Source of the DNA: Nocardioides gansuensis
Lineage (GTDB): Bacteria; Actinomycetota; Actinomycetes; Propionibacteriales; Nocardioidaceae
NCBI RefSeq assembly: GCF_003076135.1
Contig: NZ_QDGZ01000005.1
Span: 1-64,000, forward strand
DNA: 64,000 nt
Direction: 5' to 3'
Both the position numbers and the translations under genes were made by a program. Shown piece by piece: positions 43,967 to 52,248 of the stretch (positions are counted from its first letter, which is position 1; each line of letters starts with the position of its first letter). Under the pieces are notes generated by a model. It saw only the letters and a program-made list of their open reading frames with translations, did no database searches and had not been told where the DNA came from.

Positions 43967-45072
43967 CCATCACCACCCAGGCCGCCGTCGTCGAGTCGGG
44001 CGGCGCCCCCTTCACCCTGGTCGACGTCGAGCTCGACCAGCCCCGCGCCGACGAGGTGCTCGTCCGGATGACCGCGGCCGGGCTGTGCCACACCGACCTC
44101 GGCGTGGCCTCGGGCGGGCTGCCGTTCCCGCTGCCCGGCGTGCTCGGTCACGAGGGTGCCGGCGTCGTCGAGCGGGTCGGCTCGGCCGTCACCACAGTGG
44201 TGCCGGGCGACCACGTCCTCCTGTCGTTCACCTCGTGCGGGTCATGCCGCAACTGTCGCGGGGGGCACCCGGCCTACTGCGCCACCTGGTTGCCGGACAA
44301 CCTGATCGGCGGCGCTCGCCGGGACGGATCGGCCACCATCTGTCGCTCCGGCGAGGCGCTCGGCAGCCACTTCTTCGGCCAGTCGTCGTTCGCCCGCCAT
44401 GCGGTGGCGGACGAACGCAGCGTGGTCAAGGTCGACTCCCGCTCGCCGCTGGAGACCCTAGCGCCGCTCGGCTGCGGGGTGCAGACCGGCGTCGGCGCGG
44501 TGTGGAACGTGCTCAAGCCCGGCCCCGGCAGCACCGTCGTCGTCGCCGGCGCCGGCGCGGTCGGCCTCTCGGCGGTGATGGCCGCCGCCCTCACCCCGGC
44601 GCAGCGGATCGTGGCCGTCGACGTCTTGCCCCATCGGCTAGACCTGGCTCGCAAGCTGGGCGCGACCCACGTCGTCGACGCCTCGCAGGAGGACTACGCG
44701 GAGCGGATCGCCGAGATCACCGGCGGGGCCGGCTGTGACGGCGTCATCGAGACCACTGGCAACGTCACGGTGCTGCGCCAGGCGGTCGACAGCCTCGCCG
44801 CTCGTGGCACCGCGGTCATCGTCGGCGCGCCGCCCTTCGGCACCGAGGTCGGGCTCGAGGTCAACGGCCTCCTCGGCGGCAAGCACATTGTCGGCATCAC
44901 CCTCGGCGACAGCGAGACCCAGACGTTCATCCCGCTGCTCGCGGAGATGGTCGCCGACGGGCGGCTGCCGGTCTCCGAGCTGATCACCACCTACGACTTC
45001 GCGGACATCCAGCAGGCGGTCGAGGACGTCAGGACCGGCGCGACCATCAAGCCGGTCCTGACCTTCGGCTGA
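43963..45072 (+). CDS. Zinc-dependent alcohol dehydrogenase, candidate aryl-alcohol dehydrogenase
   Basis: The 369-residue medium-chain dehydrogenase has catalytic zinc ligands in GLCHTDLG (Cys) and LGHEGAGVVERVG (His). The structural zinc cysteines are in CGSCRNCRGGHPAYC, and the cofactor loop is GAGAVGLSAVMAA. It resembles class III-type and aryl-alcohol (benzyl, geranyl) dehydrogenases with a full-length structural zinc lobe. It overlaps the aldehyde dehydrogenase by four bases. The pair would take an aromatic alcohol such as coniferyl alcohol to the acid. That substrate is inferred from the operon. Confidence 0.85.
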   Translation: MTITTQAAVVESGGAPFTLVDVELDQPRADEVLVRMTAAGLCHTDLGVASGGLPFPLPGVLGHEGAGVVERVGSAVTTVVPGDHVLLSFTSCGSCRNCRGGHPAYCATWLPDNLIGGARRDGSATICRSGEALGSHFFGQSSFARHAVADERSVVKVDSRSPLETLAPLGCGVQTGVGAVWNVLKPGPGSTVVVAGAGAVGLSAVMAAALTPAQRIVAVDVLPHRLDLARKLGATHVVDASQEDYAERIAEITGGAGCDGVIETTGNVTVLRQAVDSLAARGTAVIVGAPPFGTEVGLEVNGLLGGKHIVGITLGDSETQTFIPLLAEMVADGRLPVSELITTYDFADIQQAVEDVRTGATIKPVLTFG

Positions 45073-45118
45073 CCCGCGCACCATCCACGCACCACCCACC
45101 ACCAGGAGCAGAGACCAG

Positions 45119-46042
45119 ATGGACATCACCGGAAAAGTCGCCGTCGTCACCGGCGCCGGGCAGGGCCTCGGCCGCGCCTACGCCACCGCCCTCGCCGACG
45201 CCGGAGCGGCGGTGGTCGTCAACGACGTGAACGACGAGACGGCAGGCGCTGTCGTCGACGCGATCACAGCGGCCGGTGGCCGGGCAGTGGCCGAGGTCGT
45301 GCCGGTCGGCACTACCGCCGCCGCCGAGCGGCTCGTCGCCCGTGCCGTCGACACCTTCGGCCGGCTCGACGTCATGGTCACCAACGCCGGTGTGCTCCGC
45401 GACCGGGTGCTGTGGAACATGAGCGACGACGACTTCGACACCGTCATCCAGGTGCACCTCCGCGGCACGTTCACGTGCGTCCGCGAGGCGGCCAGGCACT
45501 TCCGGGCCCAGGGCGAAGGGGGACGCGTCATCCTCGCCGGGTCACCGGCCGGTCAGCGCGGCAACTTCGGCCAGACCAACTACGCCGCTGCGAAGGCCGG
45601 CATCGTCGCGATGGCGCGCACGTGGGCGATGGAGCTGGCACGGGCCGACGTCACCGTCAACGCCGTGGTCCCCAACGCCGCCACCGCGATGACCGAGACC
45701 ATCCCGTTCCTGGCACCGTACGTCGAGCTGATGGAGCAGGGTCTCCCGGTCCCGTCGGTGGTTCGACGGGCCGCCTCGTTCGGCACCGCCGAGGACGTCG
45801 CCGGGCTGATCGTCTACCTCGCCTCGGACGCGTCCGCCGGTGTCACCGGCCAGGCGATCGGGATCGGCGGCGACCGACTCTCCCTGTGGTCGCACCCGAC
45901 CGAGATCCGCAGCGCCTTCCGGGACGGGGGCTGGACCGCCGACGTGATCGCCGAGGCGTTCGAGTCGACCGTGGGTGAGGTGCAGGAGACCTACGGCATT
46001 CCCGCGCCCAAGCTCCCCACGCTCCAGCCGCAAGAGGCATAG
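45119..46042 (+). CDS. SDR-family dehydrogenase, candidate 3-hydroxyacyl-CoA dehydrogenase
   Basis: The 307-residue short-chain dehydrogenase has VVTGAGQGLGRAYATALADAG at the start (only part needed for NAD binding), VTNAGVLRDR near residue 90, and the active-site AGSPAGQRGNFGQTNYAAAK with Tyr-x-x-x-Lys. It resembles the dehydrogenase part of bacterial and peroxisomal multifunctional beta-oxidation enzymes. In this operon it would oxidise the beta-hydroxyl formed by the MaoC hydratase, the role of CouN in Rhodococcus jostii. GGAGCAG lies before the ATG. Confidence 0.8.
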   Translation: MDITGKVAVVTGAGQGLGRAYATALADAGAAVVVNDVNDETAGAVVDAITAAGGRAVAEVVPVGTTAAAERLVARAVDTFGRLDVMVTNAGVLRDRVLWNMSDDDFDTVIQVHLRGTFTCVREAARHFRAQGEGGRVILAGSPAGQRGNFGQTNYAAAKAGIVAMARTWAMELARADVTVNAVVPNAATAMTETIPFLAPYVELMEQGLPVPSVVRRAASFGTAEDVAGLIVYLASDASAGVTGQAIGIGGDRLSLWSHPTEIRSAFRDGGWTADVIAEAFESTVGEVQETYGIPAPKLPTLQPQEA

Positions 46043-46050
46043 AGGTCGAC

Positions 46051-46965
46051 GTGCCCGAGCCCTACACCTCCCGGATCGACGTGTCGGCCCTCACCGCGAT
46101 CGACGTGCACACGCACGCCGAGACCGACGGGTGCGGCCACTACTCGCTCCCCGAGAATCTCCGCGCCGGCGCCGACCACTACTTCGGGGTCGACGGTGGA
46201 GGGCCGCCCGACCTCGACCAGCTCGCGGCGTACTACCGCGAACGCCGGATGGCGGCCGTGGTCTTCACCGTCGACGCAGAGTCCGCGCTCGGCCACACCC
46301 GGATCGCCAACGAGGCCGTGGTCGAGGGCGCCAGCCGCAACGCCGACGTGCTGATCCCGTTCGCCAGCATCGACCCGGCCAAGGGCCGGGCCGGCGTGCG
46401 GGAGGCGCGGCGGCTGGTCGAGGAGCTCGGGGTGCGCGGCTTCAAGTTCCATCCCAGCGTGCAGGCGTTCTATCCCAACGACCGCGCGGCCTACCCGCTC
46501 TACGAGGTACTGGAGGAGCTCGGCGTGCCGGCCCTCTTCCACAGCGGGCAGACCGGCATCGGCTCCGGGCTTCGGGGCGGGGGAGGGATCCGGCTGAAGT
46601 ACTCCAATCCCCTCCACCTCGACGACGTCGCGGTCGACTTCCCCGACCTGACCATCGTCATCGCCCACCCGTCGTTCCCCTGGCAGGACGAGGCGCTCGC
46701 AGTCGCGTCGCACAAGCCCAAGGTCTACATCGACCTGTCCGGGTGGTCGCCGAAGTACTTTCCGCCCCAGCTGGTGCGCTACGCCAACAGCCTGCTCAAG
46801 CACAAGGTGCTGTTCGGCTCGGACTTCCCGCTGATCTCGCCCGACCGCTGGCTGGCGGACTTCGACAAGCTCGAGATCAAGGACGAGGTGCGGCCATTGA
46901 TCCTCAAGGACAACGCCGTCGCCGCTCTGGGTCTGACGGTTTCGGTCGTCGGGGCGGCGACATGA
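46051..46965 (+). CDS. Amidohydrolase, candidate 4-hydroxyphenyl-beta-ketoacyl-CoA hydrolase (CouO-like)
   Basis: The 304-residue amidohydrolase-superfamily protein has the metal ligands HxH in IDVHTHAE (residues about 18-20), His in FHSGQTG near 163, His in IAHPSFPW near 207, and Asp in FGSDFPLI near 258. The architecture matches amidohydrolase-2 decarboxylases and hydrolases. In hydroxycinnamate degraders such as Rhodococcus (CouO) and Agrobacterium, a protein of this class hydrolyses the aromatic beta-ketoacyl-CoA to the benzoic acid and acetyl-CoA. That role fits between the SDR and the CoA ligase here. A ring decarboxylase is the main alternative. It starts at a GTG. Confidence 0.75.
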   Translation: MPEPYTSRIDVSALTAIDVHTHAETDGCGHYSLPENLRAGADHYFGVDGGGPPDLDQLAAYYRERRMAAVVFTVDAESALGHTRIANEAVVEGASRNADVLIPFASIDPAKGRAGVREARRLVEELGVRGFKFHPSVQAFYPNDRAAYPLYEVLEELGVPALFHSGQTGIGSGLRGGGGIRLKYSNPLHLDDVAVDFPDLTIVIAHPSFPWQDEALAVASHKPKVYIDLSGWSPKYFPPQLVRYANSLLKHKVLFGSDFPLISPDRWLADFDKLEIKDEVRPLILKDNAVAALGLTVSVVGAAT

Positions 46966-48500
46966 TCGGCCCCGGCATCGGGAGCTGGCCCGCCCGCCGG
47001 GCGCGGATGAACCCCGCGACGGTGGCGCTGTGCACCGACGACGAGGAGCTCACGTACGCCGAGCTCGCCGTGCGGGTCGAGCACACCGCGGCCCGCCTCC
47101 GAGAGCTCGGGGTCTCGGCCGGCACCCGGGTCGCCTACCTCGGACCCAACAGCATCGACACCTGGGTCTGCTTCTTCGCGACCGCCCGTGCCGGCGGCAT
47201 CTTCGTCTCGCTCAACATCCGGCTGGCCGCGCCCGAGATCGGCTACATGCTCGCCGACAGCGGCAGTCACGTGCTCGTCCACGGCCCGGAGTGCGCGGAG
47301 CTGGCGACCGCCTCCGACCCGGCCGAGCACGGCGTCGCCCACGTGCTGCCCGCCGCGGACCTCCGGCCCTCCAGCCGGCCGGAGGCCGCGGTCGGGTCGC
47401 CGATGCCTGCCCCGATCGCCGAAGAGGACCCGGTCGAGCTCGACGATCCCGTGCTGATCCTCTACACGTCGGGGACCACTGGCCGTCCCAAGGGCGCCGT
47501 CCTCACCCACGGCAACCTCACCTGGAACACGGTCAACCAGCTTGCCCACGTCGACGTGTTGAGCACCGACGTCGCGCTGTGTGTCGCGCCGCTCTTCCAC
47601 GTCACCGGGCTGGGCCAGGTCTCGATGCCGACCCTGCTCAAGGGCGGCGCCGTCGTCGTCGTCCCGAAGTTCGAAGCCGGCGGCTTCCTGGCACTCATCG
47701 TCCGCCGTCGAGCGACCTGCTTCTCAGCGGTGCCGACCATGCTCCAGATGATGTGCGAGCACCCCGACTGGGAGTCGGCCGACCTGTCCTCGCTGCGCTA
47801 CGTGATCTACGGCGGCTCGCCGATCGCCGAGGAGGTCGCGCAGGCCTGGCTCGACCGCGGCGTCGTCGTCCAACAGGGCTACGGCATGACCGAGGCCTCG
47901 CCGGGCGTGTTCATGGCCCTGCCCGACGGCGCCTCGTCGCGACCGGTCTCCGCCGGCGTCCCGCACTTCTTCACCGACGTCCGGCTGGACGCCGAGGGCG
48001 AGCCGGTCGCCGGACCTGGCCGCGGTGAGCTGCTGGTGCGCGGTCCCCACGTCTTTGCCGGCTACTGGAACAGGCCGGAGGAGACCGCGCAGGTCCTCGA
48101 CAAGGGCTGGTATCGCTCCGGCGACGTGCTGCGGATCGAGGACGACGGCTGGGCGTATGTCGTCGACCGGGTCAAGGACATGATCATCTCCGGCGGCGAG
48201 AACATCTATCCCGCCGAGGTCGAAGCCGCGATCGCCGAGCTCGCCGACGTCTCGGCCGCGGCCGTCGTGGGCGTACCGGACCAGACGTGGGGCGAGGTCG
48301 GCTGCGCCTACGTCGTGCTCCGTTCGGGCGCCGATCTCGACGAGATCGCCCTGCGCGCCCACCTCGAGCAGCGACTGGCCCGCTACAAGATCCCGCGCTA
48401 CGTCGAGATGTGCGACGAGCTGCCGCGCAACGCCACCGGGAAGGTCTTGCGCTCCGTGCTGCGCGAGCAGGCCCGCCAGGACCACCCCTCGGCCCACTGA
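46962..48500 (+). CDS. Acyl-CoA synthetase, candidate hydroxycinnamate-CoA ligase
   Basis: The 512-residue AMP-forming ligase has the P-loop LYTSGTTGRPKGAVLTHGN near residue 165, GYGMTEASPG near 305, SGDVLR near 385 and the C-terminal lysine in NATGKVLRSVL near 495. It overlaps the amidohydrolase by four bases. In the proposed pathway it activates ferulate or p-coumarate to the CoA thioester (the CouL/Fcs role). Medium-chain or benzoate ligases share the same motifs, so the substrate rests on context. Confidence 0.82.
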   Translation: MIGPGIGSWPARRARMNPATVALCTDDEELTYAELAVRVEHTAARLRELGVSAGTRVAYLGPNSIDTWVCFFATARAGGIFVSLNIRLAAPEIGYMLADSGSHVLVHGPECAELATASDPAEHGVAHVLPAADLRPSSRPEAAVGSPMPAPIAEEDPVELDDPVLILYTSGTTGRPKGAVLTHGNLTWNTVNQLAHVDVLSTDVALCVAPLFHVTGLGQVSMPTLLKGGAVVVVPKFEAGGFLALIVRRRATCFSAVPTMLQMMCEHPDWESADLSSLRYVIYGGSPIAEEVAQAWLDRGVVVQQGYGMTEASPGVFMALPDGASSRPVSAGVPHFFTDVRLDAEGEPVAGPGRGELLVRGPHVFAGYWNRPEETAQVLDKGWYRSGDVLRIEDDGWAYVVDRVKDMIISGGENIYPAEVEAAIAELADVSAAAVVGVPDQTWGEVGCAYVVLRSGADLDEIALRAHLEQRLARYKIPRYVEMCDELPRNATGKVLRSVLREQARQDHPSAH

Positions 48501-48543
48501 CCAGACCCCCGTCCACCGCACCACCACGACCCATGGAGGCCCC

Positions 48544-49002
48544 ATGACCACGATCGCCCATCCCAAGGACCTGCTGACCATGATCGGCGAGGACCTCGGC
48601 AGCAGCCCCTGGCTCGACGTGACCCAGGAACGGATCAACCTGTTCGCCGACGCCACCGACGACCACCAGTGGATCCACGTCGACGTCGAGCGGGCCAAGG
48701 ACGGCCCCTTCGGCGGACCGATCGCCCATGGCTACCTCACGCTGTCGCTGCTGATCCCGCTCTGGACCGAGATCCTCGTCATCGAGGAGATCGACATGGC
48801 CGTCAACTATGGCCTGAACAAGGTGCGATTCCCCGCACCCGTGCCTGCCGGGTCCCGGGTCCAGGTGAGCGCCACCCTCGCCGACGCCGAGGAGGTCCCC
48901 GGCGGCGGAATCCAGGCGACGATCGACACCGTCATGCGGGTCGAGAATGCCGACAAGCCGGTCTGCATCGCGCAGATGGTCCACCGCTACTACAAGGCGT
49001 GA
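48544..49002 (+). CDS. MaoC-family hydratase, candidate hydroxycinnamoyl-CoA hydratase
   Basis: The 152-residue hotdog protein carries the hydratase-2 motif: ATDDHQWIHVD (catalytic Asp/His) and GPIAHGYLTLSLLIPL (His-Gly-x-x). Single-domain MaoC hydratases add water across the 2,3-double bond of enoyl-CoA. In the operon it would hydrate feruloyl-CoA before the SDR step (the CouM role). A good ribosome site GGAGGCCCC precedes the ATG. Confidence 0.82.
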   Translation: MTTIAHPKDLLTMIGEDLGSSPWLDVTQERINLFADATDDHQWIHVDVERAKDGPFGGPIAHGYLTLSLLIPLWTEILVIEEIDMAVNYGLNKVRFPAPVPAGSRVQVSATLADAEEVPGGGIQATIDTVMRVENADKPVCIAQMVHRYYKA

Positions 49003-49007
49003 TCCGG

Positions 49008-49973
49008 ATGACCCACGCCTACGACCAAGAGCTCGCCCCCTGGGCCCCGGCCTTCGCGCAGCTGTCTTTCGCCGACATCCCGGCCGCCCGCGCCGGGGAG
49101 GCGGAGCTGATCGCGGCGCTGCCGCCGTACGAAGCGCCCGTCCCGCTGCACACCGACGAGCTGCTGGTCCCGGGGCCGGAGGGTGCTCCCGAGGTCCGGG
49201 TGCGTCGATACCGCCCTGCCGACCACGAGGGGCCCCTCCCCGCGCTGGTCTACATCCACGGCGGCGGCTTCGTCGTCGGCAGCCTCGACCTCTACGACGC
49301 CGACTGCCGGCGGATCGCGGCCGAGGTCGGCGCGGTGGTGTTCTCGGTGGACTACCGGCTGGCACCGGAGCACCCGTTCCCGGCCGGGCTCGAGGACTGC
49401 TATGCCACCCTGGTCTGGGTCGCGGAGAACGCCGGCGACCTCGGTGTCGACCCGGACCGGATCGCGGTCGGAGGTGAGAGCGCGGGGGGCGGCCTGAGCG
49501 CAGGCGTTGCCCTGCTGGCTCGCGACCGCAGCGGTCCGCGCCTGTGCCTGCAGTTCCTCGGCATCCCGGAGATCGACGACCGGCTCGAGACGGATTCGAT
49601 GCGGTACCTAGGTGTCGGCACCCCCATCACCACCGTCGCGAACGGCGAGATCAGCTGGGACAGCTACCTCGGGGCAGGGGTGCGCGGGACCGACCGGGTC
49701 TCGCCGTACGCCGCGCCTGCGCGGGCCACCGACCTCACTGGGCTACCGCCCGCCGTGGTGACCGTGTACGAGTTCGACGCGCTCCGGGACGAGGGCATCG
49801 CCTACGCCCAACGGCTGCTCTCGGCCGGGGTGCCGACCGAGCTGCACGTCTACCCGGGGGCCTTCCACGCGTGCACCTGGCTCTCGCACGCGGCGATCTG
49901 CCAGAAGATCCTGGGCGACCTGGTCGACGCCCTGCGACGCCGGCTGCACGCGGCGGTGCCGGAGGCCGTGTGA
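49008..49973 (+). CDS. HSL-family alpha/beta hydrolase (esterase)
   Basis: The 321-residue esterase of the hormone-sensitive-lipase family has oxyanion motif HGGGF at residues 84-88 and nucleophile Ser158 in GGESAGGG. The acid is in FDALRDEG and the histidine in PGAFHACTW. There is no signal peptide, so it is cytoplasmic. It follows the hydratase by five bases and precedes the oxygenase by one. It could hydrolyse a hydroxycinnamoyl ester taken up whole, or a methyl ester. The substrate is unknown. Confidence 0.82.
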   Translation: MTHAYDQELAPWAPAFAQLSFADIPAARAGEAELIAALPPYEAPVPLHTDELLVPGPEGAPEVRVRRYRPADHEGPLPALVYIHGGGFVVGSLDLYDADCRRIAAEVGAVVFSVDYRLAPEHPFPAGLEDCYATLVWVAENAGDLGVDPDRIAVGGESAGGGLSAGVALLARDRSGPRLCLQFLGIPEIDDRLETDSMRYLGVGTPITTVANGEISWDSYLGAGVRGTDRVSPYAAPARATDLTGLPPAVVTVYEFDALRDEGIAYAQRLLSAGVPTELHVYPGAFHACTWLSHAAICQKILGDLVDALRRRLHAAVPEAV

Positions 49974-49974
49974 G

Positions 49975-51081
49975 ATGACCGAGCTGATGCCGAGCGGCAA
50001 GGTGACCGCGAAGATCTTCCCGCACCCGCTCAACGCCTGGTACGCCGCGGCCTGGGACCACGAGGTCACCAGCAAGGCCCCGATGGCACGGACCATCGCC
50101 GGGAAGCCGATGGCGCTCTACCGCACGAGGGACGGCCGCCCGGTCGCGCTCGCCGATGCCTGCTGGCACCGGCTCGCCCCGCTCTCGATGGGCAAGCTGG
50201 TCGGGAACGACGAGGTGCAGTGCCCCTACCACGGGCTGCGCTACAACTCCGCCGGTCGCTGCACGGCGATGCCGGCGCAGGAGACGGTCAACCCGAGCGC
50301 GATGGTGCCGTCGTATCCCGTCGTCGAGCGGTACCGCTACCTCTGGGTCTGGCCCGGTGACATCACCATGGCCGACCCCGACCTGATCCCCGACATGCAC
50401 CAGATGGTCGACCCGGGCTGGGCCGGCGACGGCCTCACCATCGAGGCGCCCTGCAACTACCAGCTGATCCTCGACAACCTGATGGACCTCACGCACGAGG
50501 AGTTCGTGCACGGCAGCAGCATCGGGCAGGAGGAGCTGAGCGAGTCGGAGTTCCGGACCCGGCTCGAGGACGACGGCAGCGTCACCGTCGAGCGGTGGAT
50601 GCTCGATGTCGAGCCGCCACCGTTCTGGCGCAAGAACATCCGGGACCGGTTCCCGGACTTCGAGGGCAGGGTCGACCGGTGGCAGATCATCCACTACTAC
50701 GCGCCCTCGACGATCTGCATCGACGTCGGTGTCGCGCGCGCCGGGACCGGCGCGCCCGAGGGCGACCGGAGCCAGGGCGTCAACGGCTACGTGATGAACA
50801 CGATCACCCCGGAGACCGATCGCACGTCCCACTACTTCTGGGCGTTCATGCGCAACTACCGGCTCGACAGTCAGCTGATCACCACGCAGCTGCGCGAGGG
50901 AGTGAAGGGCGTGTTCGCCGAGGACGAGGCGATGCTCGCGGCCCAGCAGGCGGCGATCGACGCCAACCCCGGGCACGAGTTCTACAGCCTCAACATCGAC
51001 GCGGGCGGCATGTGGGTGCGCCGGATCCTCGACCGGATGCTCCAGGCCGAGGGCCGCGCTCTGGCCGGGTCAGCGCGATGA
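49975..51081 (+). CDS. vanA: Rieske oxygenase, candidate vanillate O-demethylase oxygenase
   Basis: The 368-residue product has a Rieske centre C-x-H...C-x-x-H in CWHRLAPLSMGKLVGNDEVQ followed by CPYHGLRY (residues about 62-85). The mononuclear iron ligands are in DLTHEEFVHG near 178. Length and the C-terminal half match VanA-type demethylases, which convert vanillate to protocatechuate and formaldehyde. The next gene is the matching reductase with a four-base overlap. Related Rieske enzymes demethylate other methoxybenzoates, so the exact substrate is inferred from the pathway around it. Confidence 0.82.
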   Translation: MTELMPSGKVTAKIFPHPLNAWYAAAWDHEVTSKAPMARTIAGKPMALYRTRDGRPVALADACWHRLAPLSMGKLVGNDEVQCPYHGLRYNSAGRCTAMPAQETVNPSAMVPSYPVVERYRYLWVWPGDITMADPDLIPDMHQMVDPGWAGDGLTIEAPCNYQLILDNLMDLTHEEFVHGSSIGQEELSESEFRTRLEDDGSVTVERWMLDVEPPPFWRKNIRDRFPDFEGRVDRWQIIHYYAPSTICIDVGVARAGTGAPEGDRSQGVNGYVMNTITPETDRTSHYFWAFMRNYRLDSQLITTQLREGVKGVFAEDEAMLAAQQAAIDANPGHEFYSLNIDAGGMWVRRILDRMLQAEGRALAGSAR

Positions 51082-52082
51082 CCAGCAGTGCCCAGCCCGA
51101 CTGGTGCACCGGCCGGGTGCTCGCCACCACCCCGGTAGCACGGGACGTCCAGCGGATCACGATCGAACGCCCGGCACGGGGTCGCGCGGCGCCGGGCAGC
51201 CACCTCGACGTGCGGGTGCCCGTCGGCGACTCCACCGACGTCCGGTCCTACTCCATCGTCGAGTCCGACGACGAGGGGTTGCTGCTGACGATCAGCGTGC
51301 TCCGGGTCCCACAGTCCCGTGGCGGCTCGACCTTCATGCACTCGCTCGTCCCAGGGGACGCGCTCCAGGTGACGCAGCCGCTGCAGAACTTCCCGCTCCG
51401 CATGGGCGCCCCGCGGTACCTGTTGCTGGCGGGGGGCATCGGCATCACCGCGGTGGCGGGGATGGCGCGCGCGCTGCGCGGCGCGGGTGCCGACTACACG
51501 CTGGTGTACGTCGGCAGGAGCCGGGACCGGATGGCCTACGTCGACGAGCTGGCGCAGCTCCACGGCGAGCGGCTCGTCCTCCGGGTCGACGACGAAGGCA
51601 CGCCGCTCGACGTGGCGCAGCTGGTCCGGTCAGTCGACGCGCACCCCTTGCGTGGCGCGACCGAGCTCTACATGTGCGGGCCGATCCGGCTGATGGACGC
51701 CGTACGCCGGGAATGGGAGGCAGCCGCACTGCCGCCGGTCAACCTCCGCTACGAGACCTTCGGCAGCAGCGGCTGGTTCCAGCCCGTGGAGTTCGTGGTC
51801 AGCGTCCCGCAACGTCAGGTGCAGACGACCGTGCGCACCGACGAGACCGTCCTCGAGGCACTGATCCGTGCCGGTGTCGACCTCATGTACGACTGCCGCA
51901 AGGGCGAGTGCGGGCTGTGCCTGCTGGACGTCGACGCTGTCGACGGCGTGCTCGATCACCGCGATGTCTTCCTCAGCGCCGCCCAGAAGAACTGTGGGCG
52001 GTCGTTGTCCACGTGCGTGTCCCGAGTGGCCGCTCCCGAGGGCTCGAGCACGAGGCCGTGGGTCTCGCTCATGCTCCCGTGA
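51078..52082 (+). CDS. vanB: Rieske oxygenase reductase, candidate vanillate O-demethylase reductase
   Basis: The 334-residue phthalate-dioxygenase-reductase-type protein has flavin-binding RSYSIVESD near residue 58, NAD-binding LLLAGGIGITAVAGMARAL near 118 and MCGPIRLMDAV near 205. A C-terminal plant-type 2Fe-2S ferredoxin has cysteines in YDCRKGECGLC and NCGRSLSTC (four ligands). It passes electrons from NADH to the oxygenase. The start overlaps the oxygenase stop (ATGA). Confidence 0.85.
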   Translation: MTSSAQPDWCTGRVLATTPVARDVQRITIERPARGRAAPGSHLDVRVPVGDSTDVRSYSIVESDDEGLLLTISVLRVPQSRGGSTFMHSLVPGDALQVTQPLQNFPLRMGAPRYLLLAGGIGITAVAGMARALRGAGADYTLVYVGRSRDRMAYVDELAQLHGERLVLRVDDEGTPLDVAQLVRSVDAHPLRGATELYMCGPIRLMDAVRREWEAAALPPVNLRYETFGSSGWFQPVEFVVSVPQRQVQTTVRTDETVLEALIRAGVDLMYDCRKGECGLCLLDVDAVDGVLDHRDVFLSAAQKNCGRSLSTCVSRVAAPEGSSTRPWVSLMLP

Positions 52083-52248
52083 ACCAACTCCTGGGCACTC
52101 TCGACCGACCGACGGCCTCAACACGGGTGCACCACGGTGCTGGTGCCGGCATGGAACCAGGGGCACCGGGGTAGGAGCAGGAACGCGGCCTGCCCCGGGC
52201 GCCGCAAGACGGGTCGCGATGCAGCGGGCACCGCCATAGGATGCGCGC

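Noticed and set aside
45975..46961. Upstream extension of the acyl-CoA ligase frame, suggesting a fusion protein
   Set aside because: The extension runs through the amidohydrolase gene in another frame and is Arg-rich. The ligase family begins at the ATG at 46962, which overlaps the previous stop as ATGA.
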